This document shows, piece after piece, positions 1 to 12,009 of a stretch of 64,000 nt of DNA. The stretch covers positions 1,302,001 to 1,366,000 of the forward strand of contig JAGTJL010000002.1 in NCBI GenBank assembly GCA_020746875.1, read 5' to 3'. The notes beneath the pieces were generated by a model. That model was not told the DNA's origin. It did not search any database and saw nothing but the letters and a program-made list of their open reading frames with translations. The position numbers and the translations under genes were made by a program. Position 1 is the first letter of the stretch, and each line of letters begins with the position of its first letter. This stretch comes from Rhexocercosporidium sp. MPI-PUGE-AT-0058 (Eukaryota; Ascomycota; Leotiomycetes; Helotiales).

Positions 1-2382
1 GAGTGATCTTAAACTGAACGGGCGTGATGCTCTGTCCGAGACTCGATCGAGCAACAGAACGTCCAGGTGGCAGAATTGGCGTACTTGTTTTTGCTGGTGG
101 CAGAACTGCATTGCAATTAGTAAATGAAACATTCGTGTTGAAGCTAAGAACTCACTTGTACTCTGTGAGGACCTAGGTGCCGATCCGGGAGCAATTACAG
201 CCTTGGAAGCCAGTCCTACTGGTTTCTGAGTAGAGTTATTGGGAGTTGTAACAGTTGGCGAAGCTTTTGGCGTGGAAGAGTTTATCATAGACTTTGGCGT
301 GGGAAATTTCGGGGGCAGGATTCGACTCGCAGGTCTGATGGGTGTGGGATTCTGCTCAGGTTCGTCGCGGAAAGATACACGTCGATTGTGGGGCTTCGAC
401 AGTGGCATTTGTAGCTCAATACTAACTCCATTTGAAGAATCGTCCGTCGAAGCTTTCGAGCCTGCTGGAGAGGAACTTCTCATAGCCTGAGATGAAGCCG
501 TGCGTTTGAGAGCGGATTTTCGCTGGCCCGGGATAAACGGAGTCGCAGACTGGACTCTCGACGAAGAACCTGGTGTTCCACCTCTTGACTTGGGAAGAAC
601 CGGAGAGGCTGATTTGTATTGACGAGACTCCTCTGGGATCGATCTCTTCTGCTTTCTCTTCAACGTTGCAGCAGCAATCTCCTCTTCCTTGCGTAGCCTC
701 TCTGCTTCCTCGGCGGCAGATTTCTCATGCGCCAGACGCTCCTCCTCTAAACGGTCTCCCTCAACGGCCTTCTCCTTTTCTAGTCGAGAAAATCGAGCGC
801 CATCTCGACGCCTCTCCTCATCTTCACGCTTTTCCTGGGCTTCGCGCTCCTTCTCGGCCCGAGAAGCTCTAGTAATGGCCGCCTTGCGTTCAGCTTCTCC
901 ACGCTGAAATTCTTCGACCTCAATCCGCTCTTGCTCCTCTCGCTTGGCTCTCTCTGTTTCGGCCTGATGGGTTTCCTCGGCTTGGCGAGTTTCTGCAGCG
1001 GCAAGTCGGGTCTTTCTCGCTTCATCTGTTTGCTGCTTCTGCTTCTGTCGTTCCTCTCGTTCCTTACTATTGGGGGTGAGGGGAAGCTCGCCGGGTGCGG
1101 TCTGCTCCCTAGCAGCTGAGCTTCGTCGGGTGCCACCTGGTGGAGTATTGAACTTGTTCTTGATCCAATCCAGTGCGGGCAATCCCGAAGGACTATTCCT
1201 GGCTTTCAGCGAAGCTTTCCTGTCTCTTGCAATACTCGCAAGACCAAATTCCTCGTCGTCCGTTGCAATGTTCTCGTAGATACTGATTTCATCGTGGGAC
1301 AGATCCAGTTTTCCATTCCGTTCCCGATCAACTAGGCGAGACTCTGGTCTTCTGCGTTGGCTGGCCGAGGTGGTTCCATTCTGTAGTGGGCGCTGATCAA
1401 CAGATAATGGACTCGTCGCTGCAGTCGACACGGATGTTCCGCGCTCTGAAGCTCGCTGAATGTGGTAACTCTTTGCCCTAGGGTTTGAACCATCTGATTG
1501 TGTCCGAGCCGTAGCCTCCCCCAAAGGACTCGAATGGGCCCTGCGCGAGGGAACGTTGGAGTCTTCGTCGAGATCGTGCTGGTTCATCTGGTGATCAGCT
1601 GAACCGTAATCATCAAATGGAGAACGAAGCAACGCAGGTGGGGGTGGGGACGGCGGAGGAGTTTCAGCAACCTCTCTCACCGTCCTGGGAATTGAGGTGT
1701 GCGCTGTCCTTACATTTCGCGAGTTGTGGAAGTGCCCGTTGGCTTTGCCCAGAATGATGCTCTCTTGCGAATTGGGAATGATGTTGGAATCTAATATGCG
1801 ACCGTTCGTCATCAAGGTCTCTCTGGTAACATCCTCGTTCTCCCGAGATGGTAGAGGCTCATCTGGGTCTGCCACCCTCTGACGCTTGTTTGGTTTCCAC
1901 ACATTAGCTGGTGTAGATCCATTCACCCTTGAGCTGCCCTCCCTCCCACGCTTGCGGCTCGCATATGGATCGAATCGAAGGGCAGAATTTGGCGCGACAG
2001 AATCTTCCCTACCGGGGATCGCAGAAGCTTGAACGAAACGAATTGTGGATGCTGTTGAGAAGAGATTTCCCACGACTTCGCTCTGGGTGATGTCGAATTG
2101 CTGATCATCTTGAACTTTCTTAAGAGTAAGGGGTCTGTGAGATTGTTAGCATGGCGCAAAATCGAGAGATCGAAGATCGAGTGCGACAAATACTTACTGT
2201 CCGTAATTGATCTCATGGATTCTCGAGGCCTCCACACAGAACTCTTCAACCGTATAATCTGGAGACGCAACGACGCGGAAACAGCGAATTGGTTTGTCGG
2301 TCGCATCGTATGCGGTTGGTCCAAAGAGCTGAACTCGAAGAGAATAACCAGCTGGCTGTGGGGGACCCATTGGAGAAGCCAT
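1..2382 (-). CDS. Dnt1/Net1-like nucleolar protein with coiled coil, 3' end cut by window
   Basis: The start is the ATG at 2382 (good context, CAACATGGCT); the frame further upstream has only a TTG. Introns fit at 2135-2197 (GTAAGT...CACAG) and 106-155 (GTGAGT, branch TACTAAT, GCAG); both junctions keep the frame. The N-terminal ~100 residues (LRVQLFGP, TVEEFCVEASRIHEINYG, then a D-rich DDQQFDITQ stretch) look like the ubiquitin-like N-terminal domain of Dnt1/Net1-type proteins, which hold Cdc14-family phosphatase in the nucleolus. After that come long Ser/Pro-rich disordered stretches with basic patches (KRQR), then about 130 residues of Glu/Arg/Lys/Ala-rich coiled coil (roughly 1090-640), then a basic motif GQRKSALKR. 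The exon is still open at base 1. The family call rests on the N-terminus only. The coiled coil could also suit a general chromatin or nucleolar scaffold. Confidence 0.62.
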
Positions 2383-3325
2383 GTTGTTAGATCGAGGCTT
2401 TGGAGGAAGTGCAAGCAAGCTCTCGAGATCGAGATTGCAGCAGGTGTCTTGTTGAAGAAGTCGAAGAAAGCATCGAGAGCTGGTTGTGAAAGGCGTTCAG
2501 ATAAGTTGAATAGTGAGCTGCTGTTGACCCGAGAAGTTGAACTTCGACGCGACAAATTTAAGGTTTAGGCCCCGCCTTCTAGCGTCCGCTACTTTCACCA
2601 GCTCGTGCTGGTGAATGGCAGAATAGTGAAGCGGAACTCACAGTAAGTAGTGAAAGATGTATAGCTTGAAACCTCTGGTTCACATGGAGTGAGGAGGTTC
2701 TGCCTCGATTTTGTGCACAAATATTTGCTTGTTTGCTTCGGATCTGCAACCCTGTCTGTCTGATTGATAGGTTAGCTGCAGGCGAATAATGATCCCTGAA
2801 ATCCCAACCCCTCCTTTTTGTCCCACTACTGCCGAGTCGCGTTTTGTAAGATTCACAGATCACATAATGATATTGTTTCTTAGGGAGTGATTCCCAAATT
2901 CCTTGGAAGTGAGATACTCACAATCTTGCAACCTTCCCCTACGTTAATGTCCAGAGATAAAATAATGCTATCAAACTACTGTGCGAGGATAAATTGCTCT
3001 ACACCATTGTAGTGAAACCTTCACGCATTGAAGTGTTTCCGCTCAACGTGGAGACATCTCAGTTCTCCTCAACTAGACGAAGTGCAGGAACAGGTTTGCA
3101 TAGCCACGTTTAGGGACAAGCTTCATTCAGTGACTCCGAATCTACCTCTAGACCAGACGAGTTTTCCAATGCCAAACCAAGACCTCCCTGATAAAACTCC
3201 TTACGTGAAGCATGTCTAGTCATACATTCAAACATTAATACACCAAAGTAACCTCATACCTCATAACCTTCCCAAACCATCCAACAATGAATACTCCTCC
3301 TGTCAACCCTCAAATGACCATTATC
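2383..3325. other. intergenic, 0.94 kb
   Basis: This is the promoter side of the Dnt1-like gene and the 3' side of the small membrane protein gene, both on the minus strand. The short open frames here have no domain, no splice support and no codon pattern that suggests coding. Confidence 0.6.
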
Positions 3326-3955
3326 TCACAGATCCCTCCGTCCAGATACCCCTCCCTCCCGGTTCCTCCAAAAACCAACCATCCACCAGCCCATCACAGC
3401 CAACAAGCCAATCCCATTAACCGCCATCAGCACCAGAAAAACGACCACCCACTTCCTAACTTTAAAAGCATCCTCCACCTCAGCCCTCATCATCTTCCTC
3501 TGCTTCGTATGCCAATGCCACGGCTCATCATTCTCTCCACTCCTCCTACTAGGACTCGAACTGGCACTAGCAGACCTCTCCCTCTGCCCTTCACCCACAG
3601 TCAAATTTGGTGACCGTACATAAGCATATGGACCAGCATCAACCTCTTTCCACACTAGTCCATGTAGAAAATTTCTGACATGTCCGAGTAATGTTGTGGG
3701 TTGGCTCCGTGAGGGAGAATGCCAGTGGGTTTTTGTACGCAGGCGGTGGTTCTGGGAGTCGACGAGGGCGAGGGAAAGGAGGAAAGAGAGGAAGAGCATG
3801 GGTGTTATGAGGAGCTGATGAATTGCATTAGCCACTTGTATTGAAGATAGAGAAATACTGAAAAGACGTACTCTTCTCAAAGCATTTTCTTTTGGAGCTT
3901 CTGGCGAGGGAGGGGAGCGGATTGCAGGCACCGGCGAGCGAGCTGGGGAAGCCAT
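3326..3955 (-). CDS. small two-span membrane protein, unknown function
   Basis: Two exons, 3872-3955 and 3326-3814, joined over a 57-bp intron (GTACGT donor, GCTAATGC branch, ATCAG acceptor), give 190 residues from the ATG at 3955. A short Pro/Ser-rich N-terminus precedes a first hydrophobic span (LLITPMLFLSFLLSLALV, about residues 29-46). A loop with conserved-looking aromatic and basic residues follows (HVRNFLHGLVWKE, then DAGPYAYVRSP), then a Ser/Arg-rich linker. The motif WHWHTKQRKMMRAEVEDAF leads into a second span (VVVFLVLMAVNGIGLLAVMGW, near residues 155-178). I do not recognise the family. The two spans and the central cytosolic loop are vaguely like Spo7/TMEM188-type proteins, but I see no decisive motif. 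The unspliced frame stays open through the intron up to 4015, so the intron is supported by splice signals and by the removal of a non-hydrophobic insert, not by a stop. Confidence 0.6.
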   Translation of the reverse strand: MASPARSPVPAIRSPPSPEAPKENALRRVRLFSISLSSIQVANAIHQLLITPMLFLSFLLSLALVDSQNHRLRTKTHWHSPSRSQPTTLLGHVRNFLHGLVWKEVDAGPYAYVRSPNLTVGEGQRERSASASSSPSRRSGENDEPWHWHTKQRKMMRAEVEDAFKVRKWVVVFLVLMAVNGIGLLAVMGWWMVGFWRNREGGVSGRRDL

Positions 3956-4593
3956 TGTCTGTGTATGGTTTTTGACGTCTGAAGTCCAAAGGTGAAGTAT
4001 TAAATGTCTTATCACATTCCTGAAATGAAGAAACGGATTTTTTCTACGAGGAGTATTGAAATAGAAATAAAGTGTAAAAGAAATGCTGAGTACACGAGGC
4101 TGTGTTGTCGGTTAGCTCGGGCGCCGAGACACACGTCATGGGCACGGCTGAGTGACAATGGAGGGGTTCGGATACGCGTATTGCTGTGGAGTCTCACGTA
4201 TTAATATTGCTAAATACGCAAGCGTAGTTTTAAATTTACTGGATATTTTTCTAATCTAAATTTCCAATGTAATCTTGCTCCGCTTCCATTTTGTCTAGAT
4301 GCGGGCTGTGAAGGAAATGAATGGCGGCGTCCTCCAACTCATCAATCAGTGTTGGTATATTACTGTACGACAAAAGTCTTACCCTAGGAAGGTTGTACTC
4401 AGTCTTCGCACTTATCGTGATAAACGCTCCCATTGAGGAATAATGATTGCTGTGCTGTTATCATAAACCTAGAGTAGTTTGAATTTCCATCAGGCATGCA
4501 TTAACGCTAAACTCTTCCAAAGACAAGCCAAAGTAATGTATGTACACAAACAAGCGAGATCCCAGCCTTCTATAGCACGGCCCCCATTTCCTC
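3956..4593. other. intergenic, 0.64 kb
   Basis: The spacer lies upstream of the small membrane protein gene and downstream of the Cys-rich membrane protein gene. It has an AT-rich tract around 4200-4260. I see no credible gene in it. Confidence 0.55.
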
Positions 4594-6370
4594 TCAGAAT
4601 GGCCCACTTTGGACATCAAACAGCAATTTCTGAAAAGTTTCACTGTCCGTAGTATCGAGGCTACCTTTACTAACTCTTCGCTCCAGCGCTGCAGCTGGAA
4701 CTCTCATGCCATTAGTGGTTTCCACCATTGGTGGAGCCCTCAAATTGGACTTGCCCAAAGGTGTTTGTTCACGATCTCGGTCTGACTCTTGGAACCTCGA
4801 CCTGATCAAATTTGCTTCTCCTTCCAAAGTACTCACTCTTCTGCCCTGGCCAAAGCGTGATAAATTATTTTGGCGCTCCGTCATCAATGTTGCTACGCTC
4901 CATTCGGAGCCTCGCTCGTACCCTTTCGTAGGCAAGCCCGATGCTTGACTAGCTCTCCTCTCATCGCTAAGAGCCCTGTCGTATGGTTGAAGGGATATCC
5001 TTCTACTAAAAGGTTCGCTCGTTCTATAGTACTCCGTAGTGGACAAACCCGCACTCCTGTCGAGGTCTCTTTCCTCGTTCGGCCATTGGGCAGATGACAA
5101 CTCTGACCCAAATAGGTCCTCGGAGGCCTGGATAATATTGGGACGCGCAATTCTAGGATATTGGTTACTTCGGTCCGTAACCACGAAGCCATTAGGACTC
5201 CCAATCTCGGCCATACCCCTCCCTACTTGCAGAGATCCAGCACCACCAGACATTTGCATACCCCTCTCTTCGTCTCGCGGCCGTCCAGCCGACGAGAAAG
5301 AGCTTTCGCCACCAGGTTCCTTTTCCGTCGTCGATCGCCTTATCTCCCCTTTATAATCACTGCCGACTGAATCTTCTTGGATGCGGCGCTCCTCGTCTAG
5401 CCGAGCGGCTCGCCATCGAAGGATGATGACTGATACCACAATGATAAGTGTAACGAGGAGAACCCCACCGATAGCGGCGCTTGCTATCGTTATGGCGGAG
5501 AGGGGAGGCGAAGACGAGAGCGCAGGCTGGTTAGTCTGAGCACCTGCAATGATTGCAGCTTCAATGGATGTCTTGGCATCACTGGAGGGAGTCGCCTGTG
5601 ATGTGGGTCTTAGTACCTCGACTTCTGCGAATGATATAGTTGGAAGACCTGGAGAGGATGGATTGGGTGGTGTGACTGCTGGTTGTGCGGATGAACCAGA
5701 AGGTGATGTCGTCGAGGATATGCTAGCTGTTGATGATTGCGATACCCTAGACATCTGAGCTTGCGGAGATGTTGGTGTCAAAAAGGATATTATAGTATTG
5801 GTTTGCACGGAAATTAAAGGTTGTGGTGATTTTGCCGCTGGGGCATTCATCATACTGCCCATCGATAGCACGCTCGAAGTTGCCAGACCTTCTGGAAATG
5901 TGTTCCCAACCCCCAATGTAAGAATTTTGGATGGCGAAGCACAGCATTCGGCTTGCTTCCCCTCATCACAGCAGAAAGTTCCTTCTTTCGGATCTCCGCA
6001 AGACACTACAGCCGATTGTTGATTCTTGTTGACTACAAAGAGTACGTGTAAGTTTGGTTCAGAAGTTGCAAAGTAGGAAATACGTACGTCCTGTGCAAAA
6101 GGTAGGACAACTAGGACCGAAGCTGGGATCTAAACATGAACCACGGAATATCTGCGGAGGAGAGGATGATTCTTTGCTGACGCAAAGTTTGTTTGTCGAG
6201 CACACTTGATTCGGCGAACAACACACTCTACTCAAGCTATCACTGCCAAAACATGGTATATCGGCATCAGCCTTCGAACCATCAGGATTAAAGCATTGCG
6301 CTTTATCGACCGCAAGTGTAAACGTAGGCCATGCTATGGCTGCTATTGCAATTGGTACTCGATAAAACAT
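4594..6370 (-). CDS. secreted Cys-rich single-pass membrane protein (surface sensor-like)
   Basis: Exons 6088-6370 and 4594-6032 join over a 55-bp intron (GTACGT...TTGTAG) to give 573 residues. The start is the ATG at 6370; the upstream frame offers only TTG. A signal peptide (MFYRVPIAIAAIAWPTFTLA) is followed by a Cys-rich ectodomain of about 130 residues with paired cysteines (SRVCCSPNQVCSTNKLC, then SCLDPSFGPSCPTFC, TFCCDEG and AECC). A Ser/Thr/Pro-rich stalk leads to one transmembrane span (ITIASAAIGGVLLVTLIIVV) with a basic stop-transfer (RWRAARLDEERR). The cytosolic tail is about 270 residues, polar and probably disordered. This architecture is common in fungal surface proteins of unknown or wall-sensing role. 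The function is inferred from architecture only. Confidence 0.8.
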
Positions 6371-7844
6371 TGAAATGACATTGGGCAACGGTAAGGAACA
6401 TTAAACTGTTTTTGGTGTCAGGTAGTGGTGAAAGACGAAAAATTGCAGATGATGAGAGCTCTGCTGCAAGGGGAGCCCATATGCTTATACACCCTAGGTC
6501 GAATAGGAACTAAGTTTCCTTGAAGCAGCGAATAAGAGGCCATGCTTTCTTACCTCAAGAACGCCACGTCTTCAAGGTAGAGCACCAGGTACTCCGCTAT
6601 GACCGACGTGCTGCATGTTGCTGTGTGTCGGACATATCCAAAACTTCGAAACAATTCAGCATAGGAAAACAGACAGACGATACTTCTTCTACAGGCAAAG
6701 TTTGACCGATCGCTTCGAAGGCAATGCGAAATGTTCGGGTGAAACAAAACAACATCGCGTTATGGTGTTTCGAACAATTGCGAAACAAGATCGATGCGAA
6801 ATCGAATGGGCGAAAATTAGTACTGTACAGTAGACTGGGACCAAGAATCGATTAGATAACAGATAACATCTCCACAGCGTAAGTCCAGTACATCAAGCAA
6901 GAAGTGGTCTAAAATCATACTGTTTATGCATAAATGACCAAGAGCAAGTATCGGAAGATTCCATATGATCATATGAATTCTGAATAAGCTAAAGCAAGCA
7001 GGCACGACCTAGAAATTGAACACGAGATCGCAAGGCTGCAAGAATCCCACCGGATGAATACAAACTGTATTCAATTGCTTGTCAAAATCCGCAAACCGAT
7101 GCGAACGCAGTTTTCCATCTCGGTGCCTTGCCTTCAAGTTTGTAGGAGAAGATATTCACTGGGAGTTTCACACTAGTTCGCGCAAGGTCAGGGCGTATCT
7201 GGGCGTAGTCCAGGGATACGGCCTAATTACATCATTCTCGAATCTCCGACTTGGAAGTTGACGAGGGTATGGGAATTCACGGTACAGGCGGCCTTTGCCT
7301 TTGGAGCATTTGTCATCATGGTCGGAGACTGTGGGTGTTTTCGTTCGTCGCTTGTAGACAAGGACCCGGCACTTGAGGCGGCGATTCGCAACCTTACTCT
7401 GCAATTGGCGGAAGCGCGTACATCTCTTCGCGAACGCATTGGGTAGGAGCAAGTCTGTGTCGAGCACTTCTGGTGTACAGTGATGGATGTTGATGAGAAC
7501 CGTGAGTAGGTAAAGAGCGACAGATGAGGGACCGGTGATTTAGCATCATCACGTGGGAAAACGTGTCCTCAAACGGAAGTAAACTGAAAGCAAGACAGAA
7601 ATGATCTAACCTAACCATAATACTGAGAATCCATACTATTCATTTGGGATTCTGAGTTTAATGCAATGATCTCTGCCAAGGGGATTGGGTCTATCGAACG
7701 TGACCAGAAAGCCACTTTGTCACCTCGAAATTTTTGCCAAGAGCTTCATCCCCTTCCCTATCTCCAAAGGAACCTCTGCTCAACAGATTTTCATTACACA
7801 TTACTTCACGACTCTACCACTCGGCGTTGAAATCGATACCATCG
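6371..7844. other. intergenic, 1.47 kb
   Basis: This is the promoter region of the Cys-rich membrane protein gene and the 3' flank of the bZIP gene. A 62-codon plus-strand frame ending at 7446 has a coiled-coil-like end (ALEAAIRNLTLQLAEA) but no convincing start or extension, so I do not call it. Confidence 0.5.
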
Positions 7845-8524
7845 TCAAAACCCCTCGTGTGACGCTTCAGACGACGGTGCTGGCGAAGACCGGACTTCGA
7901 GAATCCCGGTTCGTAAAAAGTCCGCCGAGATCAATGGAGGCTCCAGAGCAAGCGTTTCCTCGACCCCTACTCTTACCGCCTCCATCCCTGCGAGCATTTC
8001 GTACATCTTCTTCTTCAGCAAGTGGTTGTATTGCACATGATGCTCCAAATCCTGACGAAGGTTGGCGATCACTTTCTTCTGACGTTCACGAAAAGCTGCC
8101 TGAGCTTGCCGATTCTTCCTTCGCCTGCGGTCCTTGGACACGCCATCGGTGGCAGTGTTTCTGCAAAGTTAGCAAACAGTATCAGCGCAAGTGGGAAGAG
8201 ACCTTACCTCTCTGTCTTCGGTGAGGCCTGCTCAGCTGGATGAGATGTTCTGGCTGATCTGGCATGTGATATGCCAGCATTCTCAGTCGGAGTGCTTGGG
8301 GAGGTCTGTATAGGACTGGGCCACTGGCTTTCATCTGCAGACTGTGGCTTCATGGTCTTCAGTAAGAGACTATCACGTTATACGAACGGGAATCTCACTG
8401 TGTACACTTGCTCAAACACGCTGTGTCGCATCTCCTCATAGTTGAGAGGAATTGGCACATCAGCTTCAGGGAAGCCTGTTAAGAATTGCCCGAAGTACAG
8501 TTCGTTATTTTGGCTGTAGTCCAT
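7845..8524 (-). CDS. bZIP transcription factor, AP-1/Pap1-type
   Basis: Three exons, 8399-8524, 8208-8356 and 7845-8160, with introns of 42 bp (GTGAGA...GAAG) and 47 bp (GTAAGG, branch GCTAACTT, GCAG), give 196 residues from the ATG at 8524. The basic region KDRRRRKNRQAQAAFRERQ carries the NxxAQxxFR signature of fungal AP-1/Yap/Pap1-like bZIPs, followed by a short zipper (NLRQDLEHHVQ, LLKKKMYEML). The protein is small for the family. The Cys-rich domains that give redox control in Yap1/Pap1 are absent, so it resembles the short AP-1-like bZIPs more than a true Yap1 orthologue. It should bind DNA as a dimer in the nucleus. The first intron is the least certain part; a GTGTAC donor a few bases upstream is possible. 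The 1.25-kb divergent spacer to the plus-strand transcription-factor-domain gene may be shared. Confidence 0.82.
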
Positions 8525-9779
8525 GGTACTCTTGATTCTTGTACTGTTTAGTAGGAAAATCGCCACAACTGGGACCTTAATATAGATATCGAGATCTTGT
8601 CACATCCCGATATCTGGCGAACGCTTGCATATCGCCGCAATATTTCACTTTGCTGGTATTTCCGAAAGTGGGAGAAAACTGCAAATCGGATATCGCAGAG
8701 ACTTTTGCTATCGGAAGAATTTACTCTAGGGGCTTTAAAAGCTCAGAAGGTACCGGCAATCCGTCAGAAAGTTTCCAGCTGACGCAAAAGAGGTCATCTT
8801 TCGGATGTCACCATGTCAATCAGTGACAATCATTACAAAGCTCACTCAGATGTGTGCTAGCCAAGTCTGCAAGCAGAATCAGAACTGTCCAGTACCTAAT
8901 GAGCACCCGGTCTTCGGTAGGTAATCACAGCGGAACGCATGTACAGGAATCCATCCGCATAACTCGGTATCTCAATGTCGTCTGATGATTAAGATAGCCT
9001 GTTGCATTGCTCTTGCAGGAGATCTCACAGGAATCGAAAAACCAAGCATGTGGATCGAATCTTCGAAGCGGATCTGGCTATCGGTATGTTGCTGACCCCG
9101 AATTTATGAGGAGAAAGACCAATTACCGTCGATTATTTCCATCGCTGCTACTGCAATGCGGGAAGTCCGGTTGCTTTCCTGATCAGGTCATCAAGACATG
9201 ATTATTCGCCTTCTCCGCTTTGGAAGGGCCTCCAATCAAGATCCCTGTACAACGCGTCAAGTTTCGTTTAATTGTCATTCTCTGGGCATTTCCGGCGCCT
9301 CCACACTTTTACAAAGTACTTCGGTACACCAGATATCGGATCAAGTGTTTTTCCTTGCTGACATAGACAAGTGTTCTATCCGCATCTGGAAAGTCACCAC
9401 GGCCTGAGAATAGCTAAGTATTTCGCACGGGGTTTGGTATAAAACGGTGTTCGATGGCACTCGCTGTCTACGAACGAGCCTATGGGAAACGCAATTTGTG
9501 AGTAGCATCAAGAGGCAATGTGCGCTCAGCCTCGCCCGGCTATTTGAGTTCAAGTACATAGCATTTGTCCTAATCGTGTCTAAAGTGCCATCGAAAGTAT
9601 CATTCGATACGGAACTTAACCCACGTGGAATACGCTTGGCAAGGCAACCCCTTCTTTGTAACCCGAGCATACCTCCAACAGGACGTAGACCCTTGAATCT
9701 ACGTCGACTGCAGCTTAGTGTACTTACCGGTGGTCAAGACACGACCAGGTACCCGTTTACAGCTTAGGGCAGCCTCGGA
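8525..9779. other. divergent intergenic spacer, 1.25 kb
   Basis: It separates the bZIP gene (minus) and the fungal transcription-factor-domain gene (plus), so it probably holds both promoters. I see no coding sequence with support on either strand. Confidence 0.55.
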
Positions 9780-12009
9780 ATGGCAACTGATTACCATTCA
9801 CCCTGTTCACCCCCCATGTTTGACGCGAATGCGGGCCAACCAGAGAATCTGAACGTGGGACATGAACAGCCTCAAGCAGGGTCAACCAAAGAGACGAGGT
9901 CTCGTGAGATGTACGAGTGGACCGATGATGTGGAAGCATGGACCACCGAGACAGGTACGATCCCCCACAGTCCACAAGAGGAAGCAACTGAGTAGCGGTT
10001 CAAAGTGGGCGGATGCATCGCTAATCTCTCTTACTTGATGTAGCCATTAAAGTAACAATCTATAAGAAGAAACCAGACCTGCCCCTGAAACAGGTGAGAA
10101 GCCTACAAGAAGTCTGACGCGTCAATTGACCAAATCTCCACCAGAACCTTCCCTTCGTCACTGAAACCGGGACAGCAAGACCAAAAGGTACTTCTCGGAC
10201 TTTAATTCGCTCTCATGCTAGAAGAAAACCTGATAGTAGGACCAAGGCGCCAAGCCAGACTGTTCCGATAGTACCTCAAAATGGTAACTCCAACAGCAGA
10301 GACGAAAGTACTGAGAGCTCGAGTCACTCACACGTCTCCCAACCACATCTTAGCCTGTTTCCAAGGAAGGCCGCAGTCGACCCCTTCCAGACTTTGCCCG
10401 TATCAGACGCTGGAAACACTCAATTCTACATCCACTACTGTGAGTATTTTTTTACCACAAACCACTATCATTCACTAGTCCGCCTACATATAATAAATAT
10501 CTGCCCATCGCTTCTTGACACGGCCTTAAGTACGCCTTTGAAATCCCACTTGTTGATGTTTTCCTTGATTCATTATACTAAGTGGGTCCTTTCACAGACG
10601 ACTCGGTATTTAGCGAAACATTCTCACCAGTCAATCCCCGAAAAGAATATCTTCCCTTTGTCATGACCGATACCGCCCTACTTCACGCAACACTGTCCCA
10701 CTCGTCTGTGAGGCACAACATCTTACATGGCATCCCAAGTCCAGATTCTGTTTATCACAAAGCAAAAGCGATTCAGATTGTGAATCGGCGGCTAAGAAAG
10801 CCGATACCAGAGGTTAGTCAAGTCCTTGACGTGTCTCTTATCAGGAGAAATACTTGCAACCCATCTCTTGAGCAGGTAATAGTAAACGAAGTCGCTTGGC
10901 CGGGAAGCTTCCGTTGCAGCACTAACATCTTACTAGTGTACAGATGCTACCATCACCGCCGTTGCATGCCTTGCTCTCTTCGAAGTAAGTTGCCTCCGCC
11001 ACTATTTTGGAGTCCTCTTTAATGATCTGATTTCGACCTGGTTAGCAACTCACAGGGCCAATATCAAGCGCAAAAATCCACATGGATGGGCTTGAAGCTA
11101 TGGTAGATACACGCGGTGGGATTACTGCCATTAGGCAAGGGAGTCACGCAAGAAAGCTCACAACATGGTTCGTAGACCCATCACTTCATCCCCCCCCCCA
11201 ATCGCTCCAGTAAATACCTAATAATCCATAGGATCGACAGCTGCGCTTCAATACTCCTCGAGGCACCAGCCCGCTTCACTCTCGCCCTGGGTGACGACGA
11301 GGATCACCCAACAGATTGGTTTCCCTACTCCACCCTAGCACAAACATACCTCACGAAACTCGCCACCCACACCTCTCTACCCCAACTGAGCACTTCAATA
11401 ATCTCCATCTACTGGGGCATTCATAACGTCACACAACTCAAAGAAATAACATCTCGGCTATCCAAACAGCCAGAGATCCTCTCTTATAGTGATATGGTCG
11501 AGCGTCTGGAGCGTCGAACTGTCGATGTAGTGCAATCCGCTCAATTTAATTCCGAATCAAATGCAAACTCAGCTATCATCCTCCTGTTTGGCAACGCAAT
11601 TTTGTTACACATCTATACGTTCATGCGAGAGATGCCATTGGGGATCTCGTTTCTCTCAACATTGTCTCAACGGATCCGACGCACGATTTCTTCACTCCCT
11701 CCAGGCGTTCTTGATGAGCTACAAAGTACCTATCCAGAACTGTGTTTGTGGGTATATGTTGTGGCTGGTATTGGAGGCATTGGAACGGATGATCGGTGTC
11801 ATTTTGCAGGGTTGGCAAGGGATTTCGGTAATAGAATGAGTCTGACGGGATTGGCCGGTGTGGAGACTTTCTTGAGAGGGTGGATGTGGTGTGAGTCGTA
11901 TGGCGGCAAGGGTACGGAGGGGTTTTGGAATGATTTTAGAGGGCATGGAGAGAGTATGGAGGATGTTGAGAATGAGCTGCTGGCCGAGGAGAATGATATT
12001 GGCGAGTAA
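9780..12009 (+). CDS. fungal-specific transcription-factor-domain protein without a zinc cluster
   Basis: Seven exons fit: 9780-9954, 10044-10093, 10145-10439, 10598-10812, 10937-10984, 11046-11167 and 11232-12009. All phases agree, and the product is 560 residues. The middle and C-terminal parts match the fungal-specific transcription factor C-terminal domain: RSHARRK, then the DPFQTLP linker, LPFVMTDTALLHATLSHS, DATITAVACLALFE, AKIHMDGLEAMVDTRGG and a helical end. No Zn2Cys6 motif occurs in the N-terminus, which is acidic and polar; only one Cys is seen there. Proteins of this class are common beside true Zn2Cys6 regulators and may act as cofactors or be degenerate regulators. The intron at 10813-10936 (GTTAGT...TACTAG) is the least certain; a longer exon ending at 10878 with a GTAATA donor also keeps the frame. 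The donor at 11168 (GTTCGT) is weak but is needed for phase. Confidence 0.75.

Noticed and set aside
573..1279. Several plus-strand frames opposite the Dnt1-like gene
   Set aside because: They mirror the Glu/Arg-rich coiled coil of the minus-strand gene and are Ser/Leu-rich complements.
7258..7446. 62-codon plus-strand frame with a coiled-coil-like end
   Set aside because: No good start, no upstream exon and no family match; left uncalled.
9955..11231. Possible pseudogene reading for the transcription-factor-domain gene
   Set aside because: The frame shifts vanish once six short introns with matching phases are placed, so the gene looks intact.
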